A stretch of 64,000 nucleotides of DNA from Ottelia alismoides (Eukaryota > Streptophyta > Magnoliopsida > Alismatales > Hydrocharitaceae). A model generated the notes under the pieces. The model saw only the letters and a list, made by a program, of their open reading frames with translations. It was not told where the DNA came from and did no database searches. The stretch spans positions 1 to 64,000 of the forward strand of contig JAZKJV010009326.1 of assembly GCA_037367405.1 (NCBI GenBank), in the 5' to 3' direction. Shown here piece after piece: positions 22,071 through 33,692 of this stretch (its first letter is position 1; each line of letters starts with the position of its first letter). The position numbers were made by a program, and so were the translations under genes.

Positions 22071-22603
22071 ATATATATTATCAACTTTTATTTTTTTAAA
22101 TAAAATATCTCTTTATTTTATGCATTGTATGCTCATTTTCTTGTTCAACTATAACTCATGTGATATCTTAGTTTTGAATGCCCTCCCTAATCTTTTTTTT
22201 AATCTCCTTTGACGTGTTATTCTAGGGGAAATTTATTCTTCACATTGAGGTTAGGGCTCTTGGCTCCTCATGGTTTCACGCTCTCCTTGTGGATTTTTCA
22301 TGATCTCCCTAATAAATATTCATGTAACACAAAATAAAGTAAAGAATGATTTTACAGAGCTAGGAGAATGCTCGAAGATTACTCGTTGAAACAATAGAAC
22401 TTTAGGCATGCAATGCGATGTGAAACATAACTCCAAATTTCTCTGACAAAGAATGGAAGGAGAAATAAAAATCTGATATCGTATTGGCGGATCAATAGAA
22501 GGAAATAAGTTGAATAGTACAACATGTTTATAGACCCCTATTGTATGAATGTGCAACATAAAATCAAGCTTTTGTACTTTATGGAAAGTATATTTGATAA
22601 TCT
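22071..22603. other. Unannotated AT-rich spacer
   Basis: No convincing gene, RNA or repeat recognised. Confidence 0.35.
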
Positions 22604-23835
22604 TTGTACCTTGTATTTTTTGTAGTTATGTCTTGAGAGTAGTGTAGAAATTTACAAAAGATCAAGAACCTATATGACCTTTAAAACATCGTAATTCTTC
22701 CCTCACCCCCATAAACTTGCTCCATCTTACCCTACGAACCCTACCGTTAAATTGACACGTCTAGAGTTAACTTCCTTGAGTTAGAAATGAGTTAATCTAA
22801 CCGATCCATGATCCGACGGCTAGAATTAACCAAGAAAATAAAAAATAATCCAAACATCTAGAGTTAACTTCCCCTCCCACTGCACCGCCAGGGAGGGCTC
22901 GACTGGAGGAGCTTGAAGCGGCTGGTTGGCGGGCGGACGAGCGGGCTCTAGCAGTGTATCCCTAGCGGTGTGATGCGGCGGGGCTCGGATGTCGCTTCAA
23001 GGACATTGGAGGCAAGATCCACAGCAAAGATGCTCCACCTGTCGTCGTCAGGCTTGCGGTGGAAGCATACAGTGGAGTCGGTGGACCAGCAGGGCCAGCC
23101 ACCGGTGGTGACGACGATGGCATAGTTGTCGGGACTACGGACGTGGAATACCGTCATTTCTGTTTCGAGAACACGGAAGTCTCCTTTCCAGAAACTGACG
23201 CCATAGGAGGCAACAACAATGAGGTCGCCGGAGGGAGAGACGACAGGGCTGATGCCGGCGGTCCGCAGGGGAAGAAGGCAGCGGGGGGGGGGGGGGCTCT
23301 GGAGGGGGAGGCGGCCCGGGGGGGCTTCCGCAGGGGAAGAGGGGAGGCGACGGGAACCGGGAGGGGGGCTCTGCAGGTGGCGGCGAGACAGGGAGGGGAG
23401 GGGTGAGGGACTTCGACGGGGGGCGGGTGAGAGACTTCGACGGGGGAGGGCTTCGTTCAGGTGTTTGGCGAGCAGGGGAGGTCGCCCAATGGGGGAGGGG
23501 GGTTTTCGAGCAGGGGCGGAGGCGGATCGGGGAAGGGGACACTGTAGGGAGGCGACGTGTTCAGATGGAGGTGGACGGTGCGAGGGAGGGGCAGCTGGAG
23601 GTGGAGGGTAGGAGGGAATGACACTTCTAGTAAATTTGATAAATAAATTGGGTATAGTATACAAGAAGATAACAGAATCCGGTTGGTTTGAACGGTTAAA
23701 TGGATGAGAGTTAACCACAGGGTCTGTAGGATAAAGGTTAACAAGTTTACAGGGGTGAGAGAGAAATTACGATGTTTCAAAGATTGTAGAGGTCATTGAC
23801 AAAGAATACAGGGTCTGCCGGGTAAAAATCTCATA
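22604..23835. mobile_element. Probable Pack-MULE-like element with a captured gene fragment
   Basis: The sequence near 22675-22750 (AAAACATCGTAATTC, CTCACCCCCATAAACTTG, CCTACGAACCCT) reappears inverted near 23722-23785 (GAAACATCGTAATTT, CTCACCCCTGTAAACTTG, CCTACAGACCCT). The likeness extends outward to a CTTGTATTTTTTGT / CCTGTATTCTTTGT pair. The arms bracket GC-rich sequence with a plant gene fragment. Exact ends and target duplication are not resolved, so MULE class is inferred from the long arms and captured cargo. Confidence 0.55.
22948..23262 (-). pseudogene. Captured fragment of a plant TolB/DPP6-N-like beta-propeller gene
   Basis: The last 104 residues of a 256-codon minus-strand ORF carry GISPVVSPSGDLIVVASYG, TVFHVRSPD, GGWPCWSTDSTVCFHRK, WSIFAVDL and RRITPLGIHC. 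These fit the plant family of TolB-like/DPP6 N-terminal propeller proteins (SPDG..IA.ASYG; GGWPCW.DDST..FHR; VTPPG.H). The N-terminal 150 residues are low-complexity Pro/Ser/Arg sequence from the G-rich opposite strand and are unlike the family. The complete gene should be two to three times longer, so this is a fragment, perhaps fused in frame to new sequence. Confidence 0.6.
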
Positions 23836-24379
23836 AAAAAATCAAAATCGTACCAAAAACCTTTCCTATATATATTGGAGGCATAAGTGTAAAAACACTA
23901 AAAAAGACGCATTACTCTAAAAAATAATATAAAATGCATAACACCCTAAAATACATAAAAATATTCAAAATTATGAACATAAAAACGTTTGTACTATACG
24001 TTATAATAATCACCATAAGTATCTAAGGAGCCTTTAAATATTTTTAATATATATATACACACATACATACATACACATATACATGAAATTGCATGTACTT
24101 CTTAGCCGCCCACTAGGGGGAGGCAAATCTCCCACGACTCCCTACATCTCATTTTACCCATGTTGAAAGCTTTACATACACGAGTCCCTCCATGCATCAC
24201 CATCATACCCATCCTCTGCTTTTAATTATACGTTATGGTCGGCAACCATTCCACTCCTCCTTGCCTCGTCTTCCCAAGCCCATGTGTTCAAGCAAATTTT
24301 ACCTCTTCGCTTCTCTACATACCATTCCTTGTACATCTACCCCTTCGTATGGCATTGGTTTAAAAAAACACCAATGCTA
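23836..24379. other. Unannotated spacer with (ACAT)n
   Basis: AT-rich; a short acatacatacatac run near 24060. No gene recognised. Confidence 0.35.
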
Positions 24380-24622
24380 AGGGCGTGTTCGGTAGGAGGT
24401 TAAGGGGGAATGGAATAAGGGGAATAAGTCCCAACACGGTTCTCCGTGGTACGACTATTCCTCATTATTTCATCTTATTTTACTCTTATTCCTATCTTTA
24501 TCCCACCTTACCTACCATTATTTCACCTTATTCTCCTTATTCTTATCCTCCAGCCGAACGGAGAATAGACTCTTATTCCCCTTATTCCACATCCTTATTC
24601 CTACTTATTCTCCTACCGAAAA
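24380..24622. mobile_element. MITE with GGGCGTGTTCGGTAGGAG ends
   Basis: About 240 bp. The left end GTTCGGTAGGAGG with GGAATAAGGGGAATAAG returns inverted as CTTATTCCCCTTATTCC and CTCCTACCGAA at the right. No ORF; target duplication not resolved. Confidence 0.6.
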
Positions 24623-25669
24623 GGGTATTACGAGAACAGAAAGATGGAGTGGACATATTGTCTTTTCCCTGATCGAGGCCCGTGCTTGGAAAGCTTAGGC
24701 AGCAACGAAACGTCCCTCCATATATAAAAAATGTGACAAGGCACAAAGTAGAAACCGAAGCATGAGATGAAATCCTGTGCTTGCTGGACAGCGAGAATCC
24801 GGATCGGACAGCTCTCATAGGGAGCACACTATCCTCCGCCCACTAGAAGGCAGTTTGATTTCGATCGGACAGTCCACGTAATACAATATATGTTATATTA
24901 TAGCAGATAACCCATGTCCTGCCGGACAGCCGATGAAAAGAGCACAAGCCATATATGCATGCATATGCGTATGCATCTACTCACCCCTCACCATCATAGT
25001 ACACGCACCCACCATTGCCACCTTCAGGCCACGCACACGGAACTTTCCAATTCAAAATAGTGCCTCCAAAAGGGAAGAGCCCTCCAATGAACGTGTCCCA
25101 ACTCTGCCACGCTTATGTCTGATCAACCCATCCTTGTCCTTGTGCTGGGAGGCCATAATTTCATGCAAGAATTTCATGAGATTTTCTCCACTGAAATGTT
25201 GCTCTTCTAGAAGAATACCTCATGCGGAAGAGCACTCTTGCACTCCCATTTGCACGTAGATTCCTGTATGGTTCTCTAGAAAGGATCGTCTGATATAGCA
25301 AAGCACACTGTAAATGGCAGAGTCGTCCGATCACAAATGAACGACCTCGAGATGTGAGCCCATTATCCCCGACCTCCTCTGCAGGTCATTCGATTCTCAT
25401 CCTAGGGACCACCTGGATTACAACATCGGTTGTAATTGTCATTTACAGCAGAGGATCCGTTCTCTATGTTCTCATGCACTTTGTGGTTGCTTATAGTTAG
25501 GGTTTTCACATTAAAACCCCTCGTGCACTTTGTGGTTGCTTATAGTTCTTGTACATGCGGTTGCTTGCTTGTTATTAGGATTGCTCGTTGTTCATGTCAC
25601 CATTTGTTTTCCTGATGCACCAAGTACTTTGTTTGATCCACGCTTCAGCATCATTTCTATGTATTTGTT
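24623..25669. other. Spacer, possibly the 5' flank or LTR of the copia remnant
   Basis: No gene recognised. A 23-bp block (gcactttgtggttgcttata and neighbours) occurs twice, at about 25478 and 25525. No PBS for the following copia element was found. Confidence 0.3.
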
Positions 25670-28600
25670 TCCAACAAAGTTGTACCGAAGTTTGTTCAAT
25701 GGAAGATTACAAATCAGATTTTGATTCGAATAGATGACTAGTCTAAATGGGACTAATTACAATTTACGGATTCGGATGTTCTCCATCCAGAAGCCCAAAG
25801 CCAAAACAAATGAAGAATGTGATTTTGAGCATGAGAAAGTATGCAACTTCATTAGATAGTTGTTCGTTAAAAAATGTTTACAACCACATCCAAAATGAAA
25901 TTCATGCTCAAAGCCCATGGTTAAAGCTGGAAAATCTTTATGCACTAAGATAAGAAGTAACAATTTATTTCTTCTCAAGAGATTGGTGAACTTGAGGTTC
26001 AAGGAGGGCAGCTCTGCACTAGATTTTCTCAATGATTTCCAAGGTATTACAAGTCATTTGATGGGTATGTGCATTAAGTTTGAAGACAGAGTGTAGCACA
26101 TCAAACATAGTATCACATCTAGTAAGCACAAAGTATGATAGTAGTTTATAAGTAGTTGTGCCTACTATTAAACAACTTGGGCTTACGTATTTTGGATTGT
26201 GGTTGTGGGCTCCTGTTGATCTCAATCCCAATAGGTTGTCTGGGCCACTAATCCTCGTTAATGGATCGGGTTTACGGCCCAGGACATTACATATGGTATC
26301 AGAGCCGATTCCCTTAAATAGTGGAAAGGTTTGCCCAAGAGGTGAAGCCACCACTGTTACTGGAAGTAGGTCGTGAGATGCACAACGAGGACGTTACGAA
26401 TATAAGTGAGGGTGATTATAGCACCCCAAACATAGTATCACATCTAGTAATCACAAGTGTGGTAGTTGCTAATAACTAATGAGACGTACTACTAGACAAC
26501 TTGGGCTTAAGCATTTTAGGTTGTAGTTGAGGACTCTAGTTGGACCCAAGCCCAACAAGTGTCTAGGCTAGTAATCCCCGTTCGTAGACCAAGTCTGCAG
26601 CACATGTCGTTATATGAGGTATTGATACTACTATTGTTTGCTACTTTGCTAGTATCTTCGGAGACTTTCAGAGTTCCATTTACCAACTCTGCAGTAAATG
26701 GGGATGTTTCTCTAAAGATTGTTAATTCATGCATTCTAATGAGGAGATAAGAAGAAAATCCCAAGGAAGCTCCTTATATCCAGAGGTTCTTGTTACCGAG
26801 AACGTGGGTAGGAGCATAACCAATAATGACAAGGGAAGAGATAACAACAAAAGTAAGTCCGAGTCTAGATACCAAAACATGGAGTGCCACTATTGTAAGA
26901 AGAAAGGACACATTAAGAGGTACTGCTTCCTGCTCAAGAGAGATGGCAACAATGGAGGCGACAAGCATGAAAAGAAGAATGACAATGTTGTTGCAACTGC
27001 ACAGCATGAGCTCTTCATTGTTTGTGATGAGGTGATGGTGAATGCCATCCAAGATGATACTTCTGGCTTGTTGCTTGTGGTTCTGAATTGCTTGTTACAT
27101 CTAAGAGAGCCATCTTTAGATGAGGAATGATTCGTTGTCTCATGTTGTTAACATTAGTAATGTTGCATTAAAGAATACCAATGAAGTGTTGTTGACACTC
27201 AAGAATGCATGGCATGCACCTGATATGCACTTGAATTGTATTTATACATGGAAACTTGACGATGAAAGATACCACAACACTTTTGGTGGCAGGCAGTGAA
27301 AGCTTACCCGAGGATCCTTCGTTGTTGCTCATGGCAAGAAGTGTAGCAACAATTTTTATATCGTGAATGCATCAATTCTCCATGATGTGGAACATGTGCT
27401 CAAGATACCTATTCTATTGAGTTGTGGCATCAAAGATTGGACCACATGAGCGAGAAAGGGTTGTAGTGCTCGCTGAAAAAGAACATCTTACCATATGTGA
27501 AGAAGGTAAAATTAGAGAGATGTATACATTACTTGGCTTGGAAGCAGAAGAGAGTCTCCTTCAAGATCCATTCCCCATCAAGAAAAACACATGCATATGA
27601 GCTTCTTCATAGCAATGCCATTAAAGTAAGTTCTCTTGATGGTGCACTTTAATTTATTGATTCATTGATGTTTTTCAAGGAAGATTTGGATCTATGACTT
27701 TTAGAGGAAGGACTAAGTCCTTGGAGATCTTAAAGACTTTCATGTGCAAGTGGAGTGACTATCTGGAAAGATGCTTAAGCATATCTGCAGTGAAAATGGT
27801 AGTGACACTGATCCATTTGATGACTATATCAGATCTCATGGTATAAGGTACCAGAAGACTTCACCTAAGACACCACAGTTGAATGGTGTAACATCGAGAA
27901 TGACACATGACCTTGATGGAGAGAGTCTGATGTCTCCTATCTCAGGATAATTTTCCTATTTCCTTTTAGGGTGAAGCTCTTTTTACTGACATTCATGTTA
28001 TTAATATCTCCACGTGTACCCTTGGATGGTGATGTTTCTAATATGATTTAGCATGAAAAGGATATCTCATACAACCATTTATGGGTCTTTTGATGATGTG
28101 CATTTGGGCATGCTCTCAAGGATGAAAGGTCCAAGTTGGATTCAAAGATGAAGCATCGCATCTTCTTGGTATATGGTCAAGATGAGCTTGGTTACATATT
28201 GTATGATTCTGTTAAGAAGAAGCTCATGTGAAGAAGGGGTGTAGTCTTCTATGAAGATCAAACAATTGAAGATATACATAGAACTGCAGATGATCACCTC
28301 TTGGGATTCTATGAGCCAATTGATTTGGAATCGGTTCCTCTGTAGAGTGCTCCACATGCCATGGCATGTGATTCAACTGAGTAGTTTCAAGATGCAAGGA
28401 AAGTGTAGGATATTCCCAAGACCTCCTCTCCTATTGATGATGATGATGTAGAGGCTAATGATGGTGACAATGGCCATGTTAAGGAGAGTTCTTCTTCAAA
28501 TGTGCTACCATAGTAGAGACCCTTAAGGGAGAGATGTCCCTCCACAAGATATCCAACCCATAAGTATGTATGACTTTTATTTTTGTAGTGGAAGTCTCTA

Positions 28601-28795
28601 TGACATGAATAAAGCATCTAGGCAGTGGTACAAGAGGTCAATGACATTTACGATGGAGCACGGATGCTCAACCAAGAGGTTAGTCATATTTATGATGGAG
28701 CACGGATGCTCGACCACTTCCAGACCATTGTATTTCTCAGAAGAAGTTCTCAGTCATAATGAAGCCATTATCACTTGGGAAGTTTGAAGTATGGG
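25670..28795 (+). pseudogene. Decayed Ty1/copia element, gag to early RT
   Basis: Conserved pieces run in copia order but with many stops and frameshifts. Gag: an 'FNG..' start near 25700, LFLLKRLVNLRFKEGSS and ITSHLMGM (about 25965-26070), a CCHC knuckle (CHYCKKKGHIKRYC, about 26886). Then GAG-pre-integrase ELWHQRLDHMSEKG (about 27418), a post-integrase KDERSKLD...FLVYGQDELGY (about 28121-28200) and RT ASRQWYKR (about 28614). A TRIM splits gag. The element is cut at 28795 by an LTR of the Ty3 family. No LTR of its own is identified. Confidence 0.75.
26091..26613 (+). mobile_element. TRIM-type miniature LTR retrotransposon inside copia gag
   Basis: Two related repeats of about 200 bp (26091-26291 and 26417-26613) share blocks such as CAAACATAGTATCACATC and CAACTTGGGCTTA. 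The first ends ...ATTACA and is followed two bases later by TGGTATCAGAGC (26294-26305), the classic initiator-tRNA-Met primer site. The internal part is only about 125 bp and non-coding, with a short purine run GTGAGGGTGA before the second repeat. Copia gag resumes after it. The size and PBS define a TRIM. Confidence 0.8.
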
Positions 28796-30827
28796 TGATG
28801 AATCTCCATTTCATCACCTTTATTCTATCATTTTAGCCTCAAAAACCCCAGCAAATGCATGTAAAGAGCATCAATTTGTGCATAATAGCATTCATGATTC
28901 ATTGTATTAATTACACATTAAATAAGGCGTTTAATGCCAAAATTATAGAATAAAGAGAAGAAAAGAAAAAGGAGTAAAATATTGCAAATATTTTATGACC
29001 CTAACCCCGAGACCAAAGCCAGCATGGAATTGGTCGACAAGGAATAAAGTAGGGGGAGATAAGGGCCAGTGTACAATAAATACCTCATTTATTCATGCAT
29101 TTATTTATGCATTTTTGACACCTATTTTGTACATAATTATTTATTCATCAAATAAAGAAACTTTGTTCATGAAAGTTGTAGATAATAATGTAAATAAAAA
29201 TACAAAATTGAGTTTTATAAAAATAATATTCAGTATACATTTTATACACAGAATAAAAAGTCAAAATCTCAACTTCACAGACCCATATCTTGCAAATAAA
29301 AACTCCAAATCACTCAAACTCACCTTTAATTGTATATAGTTTTTCAAGAACTATTTAATAAAATTGGTTTCATAATTTTTGGAGCCCATCTGTGAAAGTT
29401 AGGTTTTTGACCCCCTATTGTACAATCTACCCGAATAAAATATTCAATTTATTCTTCATTCATTATTTCTATGAACTTATATTTTTAGAAATTTGTAAAT
29501 AAAGTATACAATACATGTACATATTAAAATTAAAAGAAAACCAAAAGGAATTTGAAAAATAAAATAAGCTTATGTAATACATAGGCAAAATACCTATGTT
29601 GAGTATGTACAAAAATAAAAGGGGATTTTATTCTTTTATTCTTTATTCATCTATATTTTTATCATAATGTAAATATTACATATAATTTATTAAAAATACC
29701 AATCCAAAATAAAAACCAAGAAAATACATTAAAATAAATAAAGTATACATAATATATAGGTAAAATCCCTATAAGTATAACTACATATACCTATACCTAT
29801 TTATTTAAAAATGTAAATAAACTCTTAAAAATTAAACAAAAATATAGTTATACTCACAAAAAAAAGTTATAAATTTATAAAATAAGAAAATAAAATAATA
29901 AAATAAAAATAAACAAAATAAAAATAAATACATATAAATATACCTATAAATACATTATTAAAATAAAACCATAATAAAATACATAAAAAATAAATAAAAA
30001 TCATAAAAAAATACTACGTCAGTTAATAAACATTTTTTATTTTATAAATAAATTTTAATTAAATCATTTATTATGTCTAATAATTGGGTCAAGATCGGGC
30101 TGATGTGGGCCAATCAGAGGCCAGGGACTGTTGACCTCTGGTCAACTCCCCCCTGCGCCTCTAACTCCCGTCAGAACCATCAAGTCCCCCATTTTCCTCC
30201 TTTTTTCCCGCTCGACTCGTCCATCGTTGGCCATCGACGTCTTCTGACAAAACGTCCCCGATCATTGTACATCATCGCCACCAACCCAGATCGACCATCT
30301 AACCTGCCGATTCTTCGTGGTGCCCCGGTCAATAAGGGTACATACCCATGTCTATAAATAACTCCTTCGACTTCCTCCCCCATTTTGGTCTCCCTTCGGT
30401 CGCTTTGCACCCTCAATTCCAGCCCTTGAAGGATCCTCGTGACAGGGGGGTACTCCTGGCAGTCTCAGTCGGTCGGAGGAGTCGAAGGAAGTGCCCACAG
30501 CCGCCGCTCGCCGGAGGTCCTGCTCCCTGGTCGACCACCAGGTATAAGAGCTGATTTATCTCATTTTGTAGCTTAGTTTTAGTTTTTAATCGTTAATCCA
30601 GTCTTTAGAATAATCAGTAGGACCTTAGGTGCTCGATTAGACTCAGATCGAAGTTCGCCGGAGTCCAGCTCCGGCGAACCTCTCTACCCTGATCTACGCA
30701 CCATCCGACCCCTCGCTTCACCTCATTTCATTTCCCTACGCGTTCCACGCTTAACCCACGCATCAGATCAACCAGAGCTTCTCCAGCTCTGCGAATCGAG
30801 GTCCAACTCCTCCGCTTCGTCGGACCT
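28796..30827 (+). mobile_element. Partial Ty3 LTR 'A', plus strand
   Basis: Begins TGATGAATCTCC like the LTRs of element B and follows them for about 2 kb, including TATAAATA at 30353-30360 and a leader ending CACCAG|GTATAAG at 30541/30542. It stops abruptly at 30827, where inverted LTR O begins. The second half and any second LTR are missing. Confidence 0.8.
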
Positions 30828-33692
30828 TGATGACACGGAAATCGAGCAAGCGAGGTAGATTAGGTATATCTCAAATGGTCGTTGCGACCTCAATCGCTCG
30901 TGTGTCAATCAAGAAAAAGAGACCACCAAATAAGATAAAATCAACTCAAAATCAAATAGTGGTCCTGCTATTAGTTTAACCTGGTATAGCGACCATGGTC
31001 GAACACAAGGAGCACGAGATGGCCTTGCGGCCTACGAAGTAGTCTCAAAAATAAAATAAAATAAAATAAAATAAAAGGTATTTTTGGTGGATTTTTAGGC
31101 TTTTTATATTTTTTGGGATTTTTAAATAATTAAGAAATTAAGAAAACAAGAGAATAATTTAAATTCAAACAATTATTTAAACACTCAAATATAAACCAAA
31201 AATTCAAATAAAAATTTTTTTATGCTTTTTATGATTTTTACTGTTTTTAGTGAATTTTTGAGATTTTTCTGATTTTTATTTAATTTTCTAAAAATGAAAC
31301 AATGCAAGAAAATGAAGGCACTGTCCAGCCGAGCTTGAGGGACTTAGATAAAATATCTAAAAGTCCCCAATAAGCCTGGAGGTAATTTTCCTGTAAAGAG
31401 AAAGAAACAAGGAGAATTTAGGTACCTTAATTATTATTTTTGGGTTTTTAGATTAATTATTAGAATTTTTATGAGTTTTTAGGCGTTTTTCAATTTTTAA
31501 GAGTTTTATATAATGAAAAATGGCCAAAATTGGCCAGAAAATCAAACACAACAAACTAAATACTAGCTATTTTTTTGTAATTTTTAGATAAGTTTTAATA
31601 TTTTTTTCAAATATTAACAAAAATGGCTGTTTTTGATTTTTTAAAAATATCAAATCAAAACAAAAATGTCCCCAAAAATTTTAGAAAATTTTACAACATG
31701 GCAGGAGCCATGTGCCCAATTTTCATTGATTTTGGAGTTGATTTGCTATTTTATTCAAAAATAAAACTTAGGTACAGTGCACAGGGACCTGAATGTAAAT
31801 AACCAAAACTCCAGGGGGCCCGGTGCAATTTTCCCACGAAATCGCGCATGTCTGGGGCACACAGGGACCTATATGCGAAGAAAACAAGGTTCTGGGACTA
31901 TTTGATAACAGGTACCAAAAGTCCGAGGATCTGTTTGTAAATTACCCACAAATAAGCGCACATGCACAAATCAATCCACGCACAGGGGTATAAATGCAAT
32001 TAACTGAAAGGTTTCATTCATTTCATAACAACCTGGAAATAAAGGCCTAAACATGCAATTAACCCAACAGACCACGTGTCGATGCACGTGACAGACTACG
32101 CAAAGGGGTATACATGTAAATACCAAATAGAACAGGGTCCAGAGTGCAATTTACCTAACGTAAATAAAATGCGAAAAATAATTACAGGACTAAAAGAAAA
32201 CACAGCTAAAACTAAGGGCCTAAGGGATAAATTACCCTTTATTACGCAGGCTGACGGATGGGCGCCACGTCAATGATCGGACGGCTGGGAAGGGGTGGTG
32301 CCCAACGCTGGGTCTTCGACGCTGATCGATCGGTCCAGGTGCTGCCACATGGAAGATCAAACGGTGGACGGGCACGGTGGCTAAACCTCGCTGGATCGAC
32401 GGTGGAGATCGACCCTCAGATGGATCTGACGCTGCTAATCACTCCTCAGATGAACGGCTGTGATGACAACTGGAGCTGGGAGTCGATCTGACGGTCCTAG
32501 AGGATGGAGGAAGAACTGGGCTCCGGCGAACTTCGTCGGGCTCGTGCAGGTGTTGTACTCCTCCTCGAAGGCCTCTGATGATCAGAGAAGATAGCGGGGG
32601 GCCCTTCGCGTCGAATGGTAGCCTCCGATGACTCAACGGAGCCCTGGGGAGCTCCGGTGAGGTCGGCGGAGGTCAAGCGCCTGCTCCTGGATGGTCGGAC
32701 CCTCAGATGGGCTCGACGGTACCTGCAAAGCACAGCAAAACGCTCGCGGGTCGAGGGCAAAGTGCCTCGACCCCGTTAGGCGTGGTGATAGTGAACGGTG
32801 AGGCGTGGTGGTCGAGCTCCGGCGAGAGGTGGACGGAGGAGCTCGAATCCCCAGCTCCTGTGCGAGCTGGGTTGAGCGGAGGGGCGTAGAACGTGCGTGG
32901 GAGGAAGGCGAGTGCGATGGAGGATACCGATGATCGAACGGGAGGGTAAGATGGTCAAAATCAGCGAAGGTCGGCGACGGCGCGAATTGGGGCTAAATCA
33001 AAATCAGAGAAAATTGGAAAGAATCTAAGCTACCTGGGTGGAGGGATCGACTGGGGAAGAGCCGCTGGTGCTCTGGGTCCTTGCCTCGAGAACCGTCGTC
33101 GTCCGAGGCTCGAGCTCCTGCTCTGGGCGGAGCACGGCGGTGCTAGCTCGCCGGATCAGTGGTTCGAGCACCCTCTGCCTCGCTGCTACACCTCCGGGGC
33201 AAGCTGTCACTCTCGCGCGGAAGATGGAGGTCACTGGGTGGAGAAATGACGAGCCAAAGATGCAGAATGAAGTGGCGGAGCTGGGACTTTATACCTCTAG
33301 GGGTCCGGCTATCGGTAGGTCAGGCGAGCAGCTCAGAGCGTGGATCCCCAAAATCAACCCCGGGCGTGGATCAGGGATGATCAAGCTCGGATTAGGGCCC
33401 GGAGTTAACGGATTCCAAAATCGGATCGAGTGTGTGAAATGTCAAGAAGTCGGGTTGCGGGAACGGATCCGGGATGGGGTGGTCCTGGGGGGGGAGTTGA
33501 CCGGGGGGTCAATGTCCCCGTGGACCAGTGGAAGCAGGCCACGTGGAAAATATTTAGAAATTCAATTAAAAATAGCAAATGGCCGTTATTAAAAAGTCAA
33601 AACATGAAATATTTTTGTTTTAATTTTTTCTATTTTTTGGTGATTTTTAATTAATTTTTCAAAATAAAAATAAGGTATTTACACTTTATGCT
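30828..33692 (-). mobile_element. Ty3 LTR 'O', minus strand, downstream part
   Basis: On the minus strand this is the 3' part of an LTR of the same family. It has TATAAA at about 33293-33288, a leader ending CACCCAG|GTAGCTT at 33034/33033, a long AT-rich tail, and an end GTGTCATCA at 30828, the family's TCATCA terminus. It is split from its 5' part (52404-53203) by element B. ORFs in the GC-rich leader are not supported. Confidence 0.75.

Noticed and set aside
23059..23621. Gly/Arg-rich plus-strand ORFs
   Set aside because: Antisense of the Pro-rich minus-strand sequence in a G-rich low-complexity tract.
25480..25550. Short direct repeat as copia LTR pair or CRISPR-like unit
   Set aside because: Only two copies of about 23 bp, no array, and a eukaryotic setting; probably a local duplication.
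32900..33592. 184-codon plus-strand ORF at 33038-33592
   Set aside because: Lies antisense to the leader of LTR O, which explains its GC content; no domain.
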